A stretch of 64,000 nucleotides of DNA from Serratia quinivorans (GCA_900457075.1 UGYN01000002.1:1798001-1862000), one strand, 5' to 3'; shown: positions 33,074 through 43,611, numbered from the stretch's first letter. Translations and numbers: made by a program. The notes: generated from the letters alone by a model not told the origin.

Positions 33074-34806
33074 AGTTCAGGCCCCAAACCAATATAGAAC
33101 TGCACCCCGTGGGTGTCTTTATCCCCAACCGGGGCGGCGATATCCAGCTTCACCGGGCCAACCGGTGACTGCCAGCGCACGCCGAAGCCGGCACCGGTCT
33201 TAAAGTCGCTCTGCTTGATATCGTTCACCGCTTCGCCTGAATCGACAAACACCGCGCCCCACCATTTGCCGGTCACGTTGTATTGATACTCCAGCGAGCC
33301 GGTCAGCATTTTGGATGCACCGGTCAGCTTACCGTCATCGTCGCGGGGTGAAATGCCCTTGTACTTGTAACCACGAATGCTGCGATCGCCACCGGCGAAG
33401 AATCGCAGGTCTGGCGGCACTCTCTCAAAGTCGTTGGTTTCAATCCAGCCCACCTGCCCACGCGCGACAAAACGGTGCTTGTCGGCCAGGGTGCGGATCC
33501 AGACGTTCTGCGCCTGCATCAGCGCGAAGTCCACGTCTGATCCCCAGGTGCTGTCGGACACATCGATAGAATAGCGCTGGCTGTCCCCCCAGGTGGGCAT
33601 CAGGCCGCCGCGCGAACGGGTGCGGTTAACGCTAACGCCGGGATACAGCAGCATGGTGGTGTTGGTGACATTACCCTGAGTAAAGTGGTCAAGACGCCAG
33701 GTCAGGTTCAATGCCCGCTGCCAGCCGCTGGAAAGATCCCAGTTGCGGGAAACCACCGCTTTTGAAGTGACGGACTTGGTATCGTTGAGATCGACGTTCT
33801 TGAAACCGCCCTGCAGCAGATAGTACTGCTCCAGTGGATTCTTCAATAACGGGATTTTATAGGTCAAATCGAGCTGCTGTTCCGGGGCCGAAACGCTGGC
33901 GCTGGTTTCCAGGCTGTGACCTCGGTCGTTAAGCCAGGGTTTTTTCCAGGTGCCTTTGATCCGGGGACCGACGTCGGTGGAATAACCGACCCCGGTTTCG
34001 ATGGTGTTACGCGTGCGCGGCGATACCAACGCATCTAACGGCAAAATCTTGTTCTCTTTGGCATCTTTGAAATCAGGGGACACCACCACCGAGTTAAACC
34101 AGTTAGTGGCGGATAAACGGCGGTTCAGTTCGGCCAGGTCTTCCGAACTGTAATAATCCCCCTGATGAAAGGGCACCAGATTTTGCAGATAGTCTTCACG
34201 AATTTGCGAGCCGGTAAACTTCACCTGGCCAAAGCGATAACGCTGCCCGCTGTTGAAGTCGATGTCCCAATAGGCCTTGTGCAGCTCTTCGGCCACGCCG
34301 AGCTGGCTCTTGGTCAAATCGGCATCGAAATAGCCTTTACGCAGCGCCAGGCCGGTCAGCGAACCTTTAAAACTGTCGTATTTGCCGTGATTGAGGATCT
34401 CGCCTATCGTCGGCTTGCCTTTTTTGACTAACGCCAGATAGTCGTCATCGGTTTTCGCGCCGCCTTCCAGCACGATATTGGCGCCGGCAATCCGCACCGG
34501 CTCGCCCGGATTAACCTTGGCGTGCAGCACCGGACGAGCCAGCCCTGGCCGGTCATCCAGCGTAAAGTCGATGGTGGGCTGATAATAGCCAAGTGCTCTC
34601 AGCCCCTGACGGACGGCTTCATCCACACGTGCGCGAAAACGGCCATCTGTACTGACCTCCTCCGGCGTGATGGACGACAAACGCACCCGGACGTTTTTTT
34701 CCAATTCCCCACTAAGTCCTTCAACCTGCAGCCGCACATTCGCCGAATAGGCCGCAGGCGTGGCGAGCAGCGCACACACAAAGCACAGGGCACGGTATCG
34801 TGGCAC
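33070..34806 (-). CDS. tamA: Outer-membrane assembly factor TamA, GTG start
   Basis: TamA is an Omp85-family outer-membrane protein acting with TamB. The 578-residue precursor has a signal peptide cleaved after AYSA (about 21), three POTRA domains (about 22-265) and a 16-strand barrel with the conserved lid motif RGYKYKG. It ends in the typical barrel strand [11 protein letters not shown]. The start is GTG at 34806-34804 with AAGGAG 5 bases upstream. It leads tamA-tamB-ytfP and diverges from msrA. Confidence 0.96.
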   Translation of the reverse strand: MPRYRALCFVCALLATPAAYSANVRLQVEGLSGELEKNVRVRLSSITPEEVSTDGRFRARVDEAVRQGLRALGYYQPTIDFTLDDRPGLARPVLHAKVNPGEPVRIAGANIVLEGGAKTDDDYLALVKKGKPTIGEILNHGKYDSFKGSLTGLALRKGYFDADLTKSQLGVAEELHKAYWDIDFNSGQRYRFGQVKFTGSQIREDYLQNLVPFHQGDYYSSEDLAELNRRLSATNWFNSVVVSPDFKDAKENKILPLDALVSPRTRNTIETGVGYSTDVGPRIKGTWKKPWLNDRGHSLETSASVSAPEQQLDLTYKIPLLKNPLEQYYLLQGGFKNVDLNDTKSVTSKAVVSRNWDLSSGWQRALNLTWRLDHFTQGNVTNTTMLLYPGVSVNRTRSRGGLMPTWGDSQRYSIDVSDSTWGSDVDFALMQAQNVWIRTLADKHRFVARGQVGWIETNDFERVPPDLRFFAGGDRSIRGYKYKGISPRDDDGKLTGASKMLTGSLEYQYNVTGKWWGAVFVDSGEAVNDIKQSDFKTGAGFGVRWQSPVGPVKLDIAAPVGDKDTHGVQFYIGLGPEL

Positions 34807-35093
34807 GTGTTCTCCTTAATTTATTTTACTTTCCTGTAATAACACTCGCTCTGGGGCCAGGGCCTACTCCGCGCTATCAGGACGGCGGCCCTTTTCAGCA
34901 TTTTTCCAGACGCTGCATGTTACGGTTTTACTGCCGCAGTGAACTGGCGCATTCTTATCTTTTGGCGCTCTAGATACTGCGTTAATCTGATACATAATCT
35001 CAATATGTAGCTTATTGTGGGCAAAGTTGCGGTTAGATACAACTTAACTGCCGCCTCTTGGGCCAATTCTTACTGTGACAACAGGAGTCAACC

Positions 35094-35735
35094 GTGGTGC
35101 CATTTTTTGATAAAACACAAACTGTCGACCAGGCAAACGCATTACCTGGCCGCACCACTCCCATGCCGGTTGCCACGCTTAACGTGGTCACCGATCACTC
35201 AATGACCCAAGTGCCGGACGGCCTGGAAGTAGCGATCTTCGCCATGGGGTGTTTCTGGGGAGTGGAACGCCTGTTCTGGCAGCAGCAAGGGGTTTACAGC
35301 ACCGCAGCAGGCTACAGCGGTGGCTATACGCCAAACCCGACCTACCGCGAAGTATGCAGCGGCCAAACGGGCCACACGGAAGTGGTACGAGTGGTATTCG
35401 ATCCGAAAATCATCAGCTACAAACAGTTGCTGCAGGTATTCTGGGAGAACCACGATCCGGCGCAGGGCATGCGTCAGGGCGGCGACGTCGGTACCCAGTA
35501 TCGCTCGGCGATTTATACGCTGACGCCGGAGCAGCAGACCGAAGCGGAAAGCAGCCTGCAGCGTTTCCAACAGGCGATGGAGCAGGCCGGCGATAAACGC
35601 GCCATCACCACCGAGGTCGCACCGGCCCTGCCGTTCTACTATGCCGAGGACGACCACCAGCAGTACCTGTACAAAAACCCTGAAGGATACTGTGGCCTGG
35701 GTGGTATCGGTGTTTGCTTGCCACCACAAGGCTAA
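35094..35735 (+). CDS. msrA: Peptide methionine sulfoxide reductase MsrA, GTG start
   Basis: MsrA reduces methionine-S-sulfoxide in proteins and as free amino acid. The 213-residue protein has the catalytic cysteine in MGCFWGVE (Cys53) and two resolving cysteines near the C terminus in [11 protein letters not shown] (Cys200, Cys208). Two GTG codons stand in tandem at 35094 and 35097; AGGAG ends 7 bases before the first, and no ATG is available in a position that fits the family. It diverges from tamA across a 287-base gap holding both promoters. Confidence 0.95.
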   Translation: MVPFFDKTQTVDQANALPGRTTPMPVATLNVVTDHSMTQVPDGLEVAIFAMGCFWGVERLFWQQQGVYSTAAGYSGGYTPNPTYREVCSGQTGHTEVVRVVFDPKIISYKQLLQVFWENHDPAQGMRQGGDVGTQYRSAIYTLTPEQQTEAESSLQRFQQAMEQAGDKRAITTEVAPALPFYYAEDDHQQYLYKNPEGYCGLGGIGVCLPPQG

Positions 35736-35912
35736 GCCGCAGGTTGGAGGTAATTTTTTAACCGCTGGCGGCCCCGGTAGGGCTGCTGCTATACTGTGCG
35801 GGCCGGATCATCGGCCCGATAACCTTCTTTCTGGTTGTTATCGCTACTTTTTTTACAATGTACTACCCTTCCTCAAGAGCGCCGTCATCCCGTCGGCACG
35901 TATGGATAGATT

Positions 35913-37244
35913 ATGTTAAACAGTATTTTACTGATTCTTTTTCTGATCGCAGTGAGTGCGTTCTTCTCACTGTCGGAAATATCTCTGGCCGCGTCACGCA
36001 AGATTAAACTGAAAATGATGGCTGACGAAGGTAACGTCAATGCCGCCAAAGTCCTCAAACTGCAGGAAACCCCGGGGCTGTATTTTACCGTGGTACAGAT
36101 TGGCCTGAACGCCGTGGCCATTCTCGGCGGTATCGTCGGCGATGCAGCCTTTTCTCCTACATTCCAACCGTTGTTCGACCGCTTTTTATCACCTGAACTG
36201 GCAGAGCAGGCCAGCTTCGTCTGTTCGTTCGTGCTGGTAACCAGCCTGTTTATCCTGTTTGCAGATTTGACCCCGAAGCGCATCGGTATGATTGCACCAG
36301 AGACGTTTGCCGTCCGGATCATCAACCCGATGCGTTTCTCGATCATGATTTTCCGGCCGCTGGTGTGGTTCTTCAACGGCATGGCGAACCTGATCTTCCG
36401 CCTGTTCAAACTGCCGATGGTGCGCAAAGACGACATCACCTCCGACGATATCTACGCGGTGGTAGAAGCCGGTGCCCTGGCGGGTGTGCTGCGCAAACAG
36501 GAACATGAGCTGATCGAAAACGTCTTCGAACTGGAGTCTCGCACCGTACCTTCGTCAATGACCTCGCGTGAAAGCGTGGTTTACTTCGACCTGCGTGAGA
36601 CCGAAGAAAGCATTATCGAGAAGGTTTCGACCCATCCGCACTCCAAGTTCCTGGTCTGTGATGGCAATATCGATCAAGTCGTCGGCTACGTGGACTCCAA
36701 AGACCTGTTGAACCGCGTGCTGGGCAATCAGAGCCTAGTGCTGAGCAGCGGCGTGCAGATCCGCTCGGCGCTGATCGTGCCGGATACCCTGACGCTGTCC
36801 GAAGCGCTGGAAAGCTTTAAAACCGCCGGTGAAGACTTTGCGGTTATTCTCAATGAATATGCGTTGGTCGTGGGTATCATCACACTCAATGACGTGATGA
36901 CCACGCTGATGGGCGATCTGGTAGGCCAGGGCCAGGAAGAGCAGATCGTGGCGCGTGATGAAAGCTCATGGCTGATTGAGGGCGGGACGCCGATCGACGA
37001 TGTAATGCGCGTGCTGCACATTGATGAGTTCCCGCAGGCGGGCAACTACGAAACCATCGGCGGCTTTATGATGTATATGCTGCGCAAGATCCCGAAACGG
37101 ACCGACTTCGTCAAATACGCCGGCTACAAGTTTGAAGTGGTGGATATCGACAGCTACAAGATTGACCAGCTGTTGGTAACCCGACTGAGCGACAAACCGG
37201 CATCAGTACTGCCGAAGGCACCGGAAGAAAAACCCGCAGCCTGA
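35913..37244 (+). CDS. ytfL: Polyamine exporter-like CNNM/CorC family protein YtfL
   Basis: A 443-residue inner-membrane protein. It has an N-terminal DUF21 domain with about four hydrophobic helices (1-145), a pair of CBS domains (about 200-330, beginning MTSRESVVYFDLRE) and a C-terminal CorC_HlyC domain (about 345-425). Its Salmonella homologue PaeA exports cadaverine and putrescine in stationary phase. In E. coli ytfL likewise lies beside msrA. A 177-base gap follows msrA. It ends in its own terminator. Confidence 0.9.
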   Translation: MLNSILLILFLIAVSAFFSLSEISLAASRKIKLKMMADEGNVNAAKVLKLQETPGLYFTVVQIGLNAVAILGGIVGDAAFSPTFQPLFDRFLSPELAEQASFVCSFVLVTSLFILFADLTPKRIGMIAPETFAVRIINPMRFSIMIFRPLVWFFNGMANLIFRLFKLPMVRKDDITSDDIYAVVEAGALAGVLRKQEHELIENVFELESRTVPSSMTSRESVVYFDLRETEESIIEKVSTHPHSKFLVCDGNIDQVVGYVDSKDLLNRVLGNQSLVLSSGVQIRSALIVPDTLTLSEALESFKTAGEDFAVILNEYALVVGIITLNDVMTTLMGDLVGQGQEEQIVARDESSWLIEGGTPIDDVMRVLHIDEFPQAGNYETIGGFMMYMLRKIPKRTDFVKYAGYKFEVVDIDSYKIDQLLVTRLSDKPASVLPKAPEEKPAA

Positions 37245-37265
37245 TCTCCATCGATAAAAACGTCA

Positions 37266-37295
37266 GCGGCCCCAAACGGGGCCGCGATTATTTTA
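37266..37295 (+). terminator. Terminator after ytfL
   Basis: GCGGCCCC (37266-37273) pairs with GGGGCCGC (37278-37285) around AAAC and is followed by GATTATTTTA. Confidence 0.8.
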
Positions 37296-37319
37296 GCTTT
37301 TGCAGGTGCTCTAACTATT

Positions 37320-37517
37320 ACCCTATGAATTTCGAGTTGCAGCTAGGCGGCCAGCTCACTCATCCCCAGGCGCTTACTTTAGTAAGTAACTGAGGTGACA
37401 AATCTGTCGGGAACAGATTTGAACGCTGCTTGCAGCGGCCCCTTTAGGGGCGTGGCCCACGGATGGGCCACGTAACTGAGTGCAGGTAACAACGCTGCAG
37501 CTTGAAAGGCGACGGGT
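37320..37517. repeat. Intergenic palindromic element with imperfect terminal inverted repeats
   Basis: A 198-base noncoding element between ytfL and ytfK. Its left end (from ACCCTATGAATTTCGAGT) and the reverse complement of its right end (from ACCCGTCGCCTTTCAAGC) match at 17 of 25 positions. Inside is a CTTACT/AGTAAG palindrome (37373-37386). I recall similar ends in intergenic repeats of Yersinia and Serratia. It contains the four-hairpin repeat at 37400-37471, which appears inserted within it. Confidence 0.7.
37400..37471 (+). repeat. Four-hairpin intergenic repeat, copy 2
   Basis: H1: AAATCTGT/ACAGATTT with loop CGGGA (37400-37420). H2: CGCTGC/GCAGCG (37424-37437). H3: GCCCC/GGGGC (37438-37451). 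H4: GTGGCCCA/TGGGCCAC with loop CGGA (37452-37471). Order, spacing (GAA between H1 and H2, none between the others) and the CGGGA and YGGA loops equal those of copy 1 at 23790-23857, while most stem bases differ on both sides together. Confidence 0.75.
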
Positions 37518-37523
37518 AGTTGA

Positions 37524-37730
37524 TCAACCCATCTCGGTCTGCAATAACAACACCTGACGGTTAACCTCTGACATCACGCTGAAGTGACGCCGGTCGCGAA
37601 TTTTCGGCAGCAGAATTTTCCCTTCATCGAATTCGAACGCGCCCACATCTTTGATATACAGCCGGCCACGAAACAGGGTCTTGACGTACTTCGCCACTTT
37701 CAACGGATTATAACGCTGGAAGATTCTCAT
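37524..37730 (-). CDS. ytfK: Stringent-response regulator YtfK
   Basis: YtfK (DUF1107) binds SpoT in E. coli and favours (p)ppGpp synthesis during phosphate and fatty-acid starvation. The 68-residue protein starts [17 protein letters not shown] and contains [20 protein letters not shown] and [10 protein letters not shown], nearly identical to the E. coli protein. ATG 37730 is the family start. Its 3' end abuts the palindromic element. A candidate PhoB half-site pair lies about 140 bases upstream. Confidence 0.93.
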   Translation of the reverse strand: MRIFQRYNPLKVAKYVKTLFRGRLYIKDVGAFEFDEGKILLPKIRDRRHFSVMSEVNRQVLLLQTEMG

Positions 37731-38056
37731 TCTATTACTTTCCTCCGTTTGGTCCATGCGCTCAGCGAGCCGCCAAGGTGGCAGCCTCTAAAGTAAGAAC
37801 GCAACTTGATTGCCATGTAGTAGACCTAGTAAAGACTATAACGTTCATTTCCGCCTGGAGATCTTCACTGGATTTACACTTTTTGACAGAATTGTATATG
37901 ATTATATATAACTTTTTCAGTATATCCCTTCAAAAACCGGGTATTAGCGGCCTGAAGGAAGAACTGAGATCCGGCTAACAGGACAGACCTCCGATCACCA
38001 TCTATGCTTTAGGCTGTCGGGTGCGGTCGGCACCATTCCACCTTCAAGGAGAAGGC
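37731..38056. other. ytfK-ytfJ divergent intergenic region
   Basis: A 326-base AT-rich gap with no gene that I can support. It must hold promoters for both divergent genes. A Pho-box-like sequence is listed separately. TATATGATTATATATAA around 37893-37911 is the most AT-rich part. Confidence 0.5.
37871..37889 (-). promoter_or_regulatory. Candidate Pho box upstream of ytfK
   Basis: On the minus strand the sequence reads CTGTCAAAAAGTGTAAATC. The first half matches the PhoB consensus CTGTCAT well; the second repeat 11 bases on (TGTAAAT) is weak. E. coli ytfK belongs to the Pho regulon, which makes the site plausible but not proven. Confidence 0.3.
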
Positions 38057-38614
38057 ATGAAAAAAAGTCACATGCTCATTGCGTCCCTGCTGTTTGCCCC
38101 CCTTTTTGCCTCTGCGCATAACTTCCAGCTCCAGCAACGCGTAGCGCCGATTGGCGTCAGCGACAAGGGTGAGCTGAACTACGCTAATGATAAGTTTAGC
38201 TATCAAAACTGGAATAGCGCGCAGCTCAGTGGAAAAGTGCGAGTCATCCAGCATATTGCCGGCCGCAGCTCTGCCAAGGACATGAACGACCCACTGATAG
38301 AAGCGATTAAGAAAGCCAAGCTACCGCACGATCGTTACCAAACGACGACAATAGTGAATACCGATGATGCTCTGCTCGGCACGGCGATGTTTGTCCGCAG
38401 CAGTATCGAAGACAGCAAGAAAGAGTTCCCCTGGTCGCAGTTTGTGGTCGACAGCAACGGCAACGTGCGCAAAGCCTGGGATTTACAGCCGAAGGGGTCA
38501 GCCATTGTGGTGCTGGATAAGCAGGGCAGGATCCAGTTTGCCAAAGACGGCGCACTGACGCCGGAAGAGGTGCAGCAGGTCATGACCCAACTGCACCAAC
38601 TGCTGGCAAACTGA
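38057..38614 (+). CDS. ytfJ: Periplasmic thioredoxin-like protein YtfJ
   Basis: A 185-residue precursor matching the YtfJ family. The signal peptide ends at FASA (about residue 20). The mature part has a thioredoxin-like arrangement (GKVRVIQHIAGRSSAKDMN, then PWSQFVVDSNGNV) but no CxxC, so no redox activity is expected from sequence. ATG 38057 follows AAGGAGAAGGC. It is convergent with cysQ with one base between the stops. Function unknown. Confidence 0.88.
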   Translation: MKKSHMLIASLLFAPLFASAHNFQLQQRVAPIGVSDKGELNYANDKFSYQNWNSAQLSGKVRVIQHIAGRSSAKDMNDPLIEAIKKAKLPHDRYQTTTIVNTDDALLGTAMFVRSSIEDSKKEFPWSQFVVDSNGNVRKAWDLQPKGSAIVVLDKQGRIQFAKDGALTPEEVQQVMTQLHQLLAN

Positions 38615-38615
38615 A

Positions 38616-39359
38616 TTAGAACAGCGAAACCCGGAAACCGGGGTTGAGGAAAGACTCACGCGGCGTATAGAGCAGCGGCCTGCCCTGCCAGTCGTGGATC
38701 TGCGCTCCGGCCGCCACCGCGACCGCGTGTCCGGCGGCGGTATCCCAGATATTGGTCGGCCCAAAACGTGGGTAAAGCTGCGCTTTACCTTCTGCCACCA
38801 GGCAGAACTTCAGCGAGGAACCGACCGATACGGTCTGATGCTCACCTAACTGATTCAGGTAATCCTTCAGCTCTTCGTCACTGTGCGAGCGACTAACCAC
38901 CACCAACGGCGGATTGGCATTACTGACGCCAATCGCCTGACGTTGGCCTTTTTCTTCTTTCCAGGCTTTGCCGCGTTCGGCCAGATACAGCACGTCGATC
39001 GCCGGGGCGTAAACCACGCCCATCACCGCCTGCCCGTCTTCAATCAACGCAATATTTACCGTGAATTCGCCGTTACGATTGAGGAATTCCTTGGTGCCGT
39101 CCAGCGGATCGACCAGCCAGTAACGCGTCCAATTCTGTCGCACTTCCCAGCCCGGTGGATCTTCTTCTGACAGTAAAGGTATTTCCGGCGTTAACGCTGC
39201 CAGGCCGCGTTGGATAATGTGGTGCGCTGCCAGATCGGCCGCCGTCACCGGGGAATCATCTTTTTTCTGTTCGACATCAAGCGGTTGTTTACCGTCATAT
39301 ACCGCCATGATCGCTGCGCCCGCCTCGCGGGACAGTTGGCAAATTTGCTCTAACATCAT
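38616..39359 (-). CDS. cysQ: 3'(2'),5'-bisphosphate nucleotidase CysQ
   Basis: CysQ hydrolyses 3'-phosphoadenosine 5'-phosphate, a by-product of sulfate assimilation. The 247-residue inositol-monophosphatase-fold protein has the Li-sensitive motifs DPLDGTKEF and [14 protein letters not shown] and the metal ligand region LLSEEDP. It diverges from cpdB, another nucleotide phosphatase, as in E. coli. Confidence 0.96.
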   Translation of the reverse strand: MMLEQICQLSREAGAAIMAVYDGKQPLDVEQKKDDSPVTAADLAAHHIIQRGLAALTPEIPLLSEEDPPGWEVRQNWTRYWLVDPLDGTKEFLNRNGEFTVNIALIEDGQAVMGVVYAPAIDVLYLAERGKAWKEEKGQRQAIGVSNANPPLVVVSRSHSDEELKDYLNQLGEHQTVSVGSSLKFCLVAEGKAQLYPRFGPTNIWDTAAGHAVAVAAGAQIHDWQGRPLLYTPRESFLNPGFRVSLF

Positions 39360-39612
39360 TCACCTCAGATATGCAGTTCCATGGGTCATTTCCCCTTTCT
39401 CATTGCTAGCAGCCTAGTTTTTTTTGCATGGAATATCCATCACAACGATTTAACCCGCGGTAATCACTCGAGTCTTTGCCGTCACAACTGTGACATTTAC
39501 TGTCCTGCACTGGCTTATTTTCTGCCACACTTCACAGTTTGGTGAGACAACCAATGTTAATTACATGTTCCTCTGCGATAAAACTCGAAAAATGGAATGG
39601 AGAAAACTAAAA

Positions 39613-41565
39613 ATGATGAAGCGTCCGCTGACGTTGTCTGCCCTCGCTATGCTGGTGTGCGCCTCCGCACAAGCGGCAACGGTCGATCTGCGCGTGCTGG
39701 AAACCACCGACCTGCACAGCAACATGATGGACTTCGATTACTACAAGGATAAACCGACCGATAAATTCGGTCTGGTACGCACCGCCAGCCTGATTGAACA
39801 GGCCCGTCAGCAGGCAGCCAATACGGTGCTGGTGGACAACGGCGACATTATTCAGGGCAGCCCGCTCGGCGATTATATGGCGGCCAAGGGCCTGAAACCC
39901 GGTGATGTACACCCGGTGTATAAGGCGATGAATACCCTGAATTATGTGGTCGGCAATATCGGCAACCATGAATTCAACTACGGGCTCGATTACCTGAAAA
40001 ACGCCATTGCCGGTGCCAAATTCCCGTATATCAACGCCAACGTGATCGACGCTAAAACACAAAAACCCCTGTTCACTCCTTACATTATCGTCGATACGCC
40101 GGTAAAAGACCGTGACGGCAAAGAACATAGTTTGCGCATCGGTTATATCGGCTTTGTGCCACCGCAAATCCTGGTGTGGGATAAAGCCAATCTGCAGGGC
40201 AAGGTCACCGTTAACGACATCACCGAAACGGCTAAACGCTACGTGCCGGAAATGCGCAAACAGGGCGCCGATCTGGTTGTGGCTATCCCGCACTCCGGCC
40301 TGTCCAGCGAGCCGTACAAGGCCATGGCGGAAAACTCGGTGTACTACCTCAGCCAGGTACCGGGCATCGACGCCATCATGTTCGGCCACGCTCACGCCGT
40401 GTTCCCCAGCAAGGACTTCGCCAATATCCAAGGGGCTGACATCGCACAGGGTACGCTGAACGGCATCCCGGCAGTGATGCCGGGCCAGTGGGGCGATCAT
40501 CTCGGCGTGGTCGATCTGCAATTGAATAACGACAGCGGCACCTGGAAAGTCACGGCGGCCAAGGCGCAAGCTCGGCCGATTTACGACAAAGAGAACAAGA
40601 AATCGCTGGCGGCGGAAGACGCCAACCTGCTGAAAGTGCTGGCGGAAGATCACAAAGGCACGCGAGATTTCGTCAGCAAGCCTGTCGGCAAGGCCGACGA
40701 CAACATGTACAGCTATCTGGCGCTGGTGCAGGATGATCCGACGGTGCAGATCGTCAATAACGCGCAAAAGGCCTACGTCGAGCACTATATTCAGGGCGAT
40801 CCGGATCTGGCTGACCTGCCGGTGCTGTCAGCCGCGGCGCCGTTCAAGGTGGGCGGGCGCAAAAACGATCCGGCCAGCTTCGTTGAGGTGGAAAAAGGTC
40901 AGCTCACCTTCCGTAACGCTTCAGACCTCTACCTTTATCCCAACACACTGGTGGTGGTGAAAGCCAGCGGCAAAGAAGTGAAGGAATGGCTGGAGTGTTC
41001 CGCCGGGCAGTTCAACCAGATCGACGTCAACAGCAGCAAACCACAGGGCCTGATCAACTGGGACGGTTTCCGCACCTATAACTTCGATGTGATTGACGGA
41101 GTCAATTATCAGGTCGACGTCAGCCAACCGGCGCGTTACGACGGCGAATGCCAGTTAATTAACGACAAGGCGCAGCGCATCAAGGAGCTGACGTTCAAAG
41201 GCAAACCGATCGATCCAAACGCCACTTTCCTGGTTGCCACCAATAACTACCGCGCCTACGGCGGCAAGTTTGCTGGTACCGGCGATCAACACATTGCCTT
41301 CGCCTCACCGGATGAGAACCGTTCGGTACTGGCGGCTTATATCAGCGCTGAAACCAGGCAACACGGCGCAGTGAAGCCACAGGTGGATAATAACTGGCGC
41401 CTGGCGACGTTCAGCAGCCCGCAGCCGCTGGATATCCGCTTCGAAACCTCGCCGAGTGACAAAGCCAGCGCGTTTATCAAAACGCACGCCCAGTACCCGA
41501 TGAAAGCAGAAGGGACAGACAGCATCGGCTTTGCGGTTTATCAGATTGATTTGCAGAAGAAATAA
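39613..41565 (+). CDS. cpdB: 2',3'-cyclic-nucleotide 2'-phosphodiesterase/3'-nucleotidase
   Basis: CpdB is a periplasmic bifunctional enzyme that hydrolyses 2',3'-cyclic nucleotides and 3'-nucleotides for scavenging. The 650-residue precursor has a signal peptide ([20 protein letters not shown], cut near AQA). The metallophosphoesterase domain has [19 protein letters not shown] and FGHAHAVFP, and a C-terminal 5'-nucleotidase domain contains [17 protein letters not shown] 39613 or 39616 fits the signal peptide best; ATG 39592 would add MEWRKLK. Confidence 0.95.
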   Translation: MMKRPLTLSALAMLVCASAQAATVDLRVLETTDLHSNMMDFDYYKDKPTDKFGLVRTASLIEQARQQAANTVLVDNGDIIQGSPLGDYMAAKGLKPGDVHPVYKAMNTLNYVVGNIGNHEFNYGLDYLKNAIAGAKFPYINANVIDAKTQKPLFTPYIIVDTPVKDRDGKEHSLRIGYIGFVPPQILVWDKANLQGKVTVNDITETAKRYVPEMRKQGADLVVAIPHSGLSSEPYKAMAENSVYYLSQVPGIDAIMFGHAHAVFPSKDFANIQGADIAQGTLNGIPAVMPGQWGDHLGVVDLQLNNDSGTWKVTAAKAQARPIYDKENKKSLAAEDANLLKVLAEDHKGTRDFVSKPVGKADDNMYSYLALVQDDPTVQIVNNAQKAYVEHYIQGDPDLADLPVLSAAAPFKVGGRKNDPASFVEVEKGQLTFRNASDLYLYPNTLVVVKASGKEVKEWLECSAGQFNQIDVNSSKPQGLINWDGFRTYNFDVIDGVNYQVDVSQPARYDGECQLINDKAQRIKELTFKGKPIDPNATFLVATNNYRAYGGKFAGTGDQHIAFASPDENRSVLAAYISAETRQHGAVKPQVDNNWRLATFSSPQPLDIRFETSPSDKASAFIKTHAQYPMKAEGTDSIGFAVYQIDLQKK

Positions 41566-41570
41566 ACAAT

Positions 41571-41600
41571 AAGGGCGCCGTTAAGGCGCCCTTGAAAAAC
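41571..41600. terminator. Hairpin between cpdB and fklB
   Basis: AAGGGCGCC (41571-41579) pairs with GGCGCCCTT (41585-41593) between convergent genes. Neither side has a long T run, so strength is uncertain. Confidence 0.65.
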
Positions 41601-41611
41601 TCTGCGGTGAC

Positions 41612-42232
41612 TTACAGAATTTCCAACAGCTCGACGTCAAACACCAGCGCGCTGAATGGCGGGATGGATGCGCCTGCACCACGCTCGCCGTAGGCCAGGT
41701 CGTGTGGGATGTACAGCTGCCATTTGGAGCCGACCGGCATCAGAGTCAGCGCTTCGATCCAGCCTGGGATCACGCCGCTCACCGGGAATTCTGCCGGCTG
41801 GCCGCGCTCTACAGAGCTGTCGAACACGTCGCCGTTAATCAGACGACCGGTGTAATGCACACGCACGCGATCCTGACGGGACGGGATTGGGCCATCGCCC
41901 TGCTCCAGCACGGAGAACTGCAGACCAGATTCGGTCAGCGTCACTTCGTCACGCTTGGCGTTGTCTTCCAGGAATTTCTGACCTTCAACGGCCATCGCCT
42001 GCTGACGATCGCGACGCACGGCATCCGCACGTTCGTGAATTTCACGCAGCGCACGGTGAACCACGTCTACCGGAACCGCCGGGGCATTCCCTTCCAGCGC
42101 GTCACGCAAACCTGCCAGCAGAGCTTCCGGTTGTAAACCTTCCAGACCGGACTCTTGCAACTGCTGGCCGACCTGTAAACCAATCCCGTAACTCGCTTGA
42201 GCTTCAACGCTGTCAAAAGAAGGGGTTGTCAT
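41612..42232 (-). CDS. fklB: FKBP-type peptidyl-prolyl isomerase FklB (FKBP22)
   Basis: A cytoplasmic prolyl isomerase of 206 residues. The N-terminal helical dimerisation domain (about 1-95, containing [12 protein letters not shown]) precedes the FKBP domain (about 110-206, with [16 protein letters not shown] and [15 protein letters not shown]). There is no signal peptide, which separates it from FkpA. It diverges from ytfB as in E. coli. Confidence 0.95.
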   Translation of the reverse strand: MTTPSFDSVEAQASYGIGLQVGQQLQESGLEGLQPEALLAGLRDALEGNAPAVPVDVVHRALREIHERADAVRRDRQQAMAVEGQKFLEDNAKRDEVTLTESGLQFSVLEQGDGPIPSRQDRVRVHYTGRLINGDVFDSSVERGQPAEFPVSGVIPGWIEALTLMPVGSKWQLYIPHDLAYGERGAGASIPPFSALVFDVELLEIL

Positions 42233-42518
42233 GGGGTTTTCCTTTAGTCTTTAAAAAGTCGAAAGCGCAGCATAACAGCGCCGTAAAGCCGGGTAAAATC
42301 TTGTGTGGAGAATGATGACTTTTGTCGTAGAAAAAGAAACAATAACCTCCTGTTAACGCCCGCTCCCGCGCCCCAGGCGAATTGCCTGCCGCAACAGGCA
42401 TGGGTTTGCTGCTGCCTTTCACTTCAATCAGTTAGCGGACTATACTGAAACAAGAGCATCGGGACGTCGGTACAGACTTTTGTACCCTGATATTTTACGC
42501 CGTTGAAGAGAGGTCACC

Positions 42519-43193
42519 ATGGGCAGAATCTCGCCCAGGAGAAGGAAAACCACCCGTGTCTACCAGCCATTGCTGCGCACCTGGCTGAACTTCAGCCAGC
42601 GCCTGAAACCAGGCTCCGCGCCAGAGGCGGTAGAAGATCCGGATTCAGAACAACCACCGGGAAACGGTAAGGGGCAAAGTATCAAAGCATTATTGCTGAA
42701 GATCTGGCACCTGCCGGACGGTTTCGGTTGGATGGAGCCATTACCCTATTTTCACCGCCGCTGGACCCTGATTTTCGGCATCATCCTGCTGTTGGCGCTG
42801 CTATGGCCATACTCTTCACAGAACAGCGGGCAACCTTTCCCGGTTACCCAGCAGGATAACAGCGTGCCATTGCGGGCCGATCTGCAAAATAATGCTCAGC
42901 AACAGCACGCTGTCGAACCTGAACCGGCGGGCAACTGGCAACGTTTCCAGATCCAGCCGGGGCAGACGCTGGCGCAACTGTTCCGCGACAACAGCCTGCC
43001 GGTGAACGAAGTCTTCGCCATGGCGCAGGTGGAAGGTAATGACAAGCCGCTCAGTAACATGAAAGCCGGCCAGGAAGTGCGTATCGAACGTGATACTAAC
43101 GGCGTGATCACCGCGCTCTCGGTCACCGCCGCTGATAATACGCAGGTGTTGTTCCGCCGCCAGGCCGACGGCAGTTACCGCCGCGAGCGTTAA
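42519..43193 (+). CDS. ytfB: OapA-family cell-envelope protein YtfB
   Basis: A 224-residue bitopic membrane protein. It has a basic cytoplasmic N terminus (MGRISPRRRK), an OapA N-terminal segment (LPDGFGWMEPLPYFHRRW) and one transmembrane helix (about 82-97). A periplasmic OapA domain of LysM-like type (about 138-222, FQIQPGQTLAQLFRDNSL) follows. E. coli YtfB is linked to cell division and glycan binding. GAGAGG precedes ATG 42519. Its TAA stop shares the bases TTAA with the stop of the convergent DUF488 gene. Confidence 0.88.
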   Translation: MGRISPRRRKTTRVYQPLLRTWLNFSQRLKPGSAPEAVEDPDSEQPPGNGKGQSIKALLLKIWHLPDGFGWMEPLPYFHRRWTLIFGIILLLALLWPYSSQNSGQPFPVTQQDNSVPLRADLQNNAQQQHAVEPEPAGNWQRFQIQPGQTLAQLFRDNSLPVNEVFAMAQVEGNDKPLSNMKAGQEVRIERDTNGVITALSVTAADNTQVLFRRQADGSYRRER

Positions 43194-43549
43194 TCGGCCA
43201 ACTGCGCCAACAGAAAGTCGCGCAGCACGACGCCATGGTTGTGCTGTGTGTCTTTACTGCCATAAAGCAGGGTCATGGGCTGACCTTGCCGTAATAATGC
43301 CACCAGCGGCTGCCAGGCGTCATTTTCCGCCAGTTGCCGTCGGTAGCGGCTTTCAAACTCTTCCCACTGCTCAAGGTGCTGATGAAACCACTGACGCAGT
43401 GCGTTATCCGGTGCCACCTGCTTTAGCCACTGCACGCCCTGCAGCCTTTCCTTGCTGACGCCTCGCGGCCACAGCCGATCTATCAGATAACAGTTCACCG
43501 GCGCCGGGCCAGTAAAATCATAAACACGCTGTAAGTTAATCTCTGCCAT
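43190..43549 (-). CDS. DUF488 family protein
   Basis: A 119-residue cytoplasmic protein of the DUF488 (YeaO-like) family, with the typical LIDRLWPRGVSKERL segment near residue 25 and TLLYGSKDTQHNHGVVLRDF near the end. No activity is established for the family. ATG 43549 (MAEINLQRVYDF) fits; an upstream in-frame start would add seven residues. It is convergent and overlaps ytfB by 4 bases. I know no E. coli gene at this position. Confidence 0.8.
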   Translation of the reverse strand: MAEINLQRVYDFTGPAPVNCYLIDRLWPRGVSKERLQGVQWLKQVAPDNALRQWFHQHLEQWEEFESRYRRQLAENDAWQPLVALLRQGQPMTLLYGSKDTQHNHGVVLRDFLLAQLAD

Positions 43550-43611
43550 TTGCCGCTGCTCCTCACTCAAGGTGATAACAGGGTAACGCGATTTAGCGGA
43601 CCTAAGAAAAG

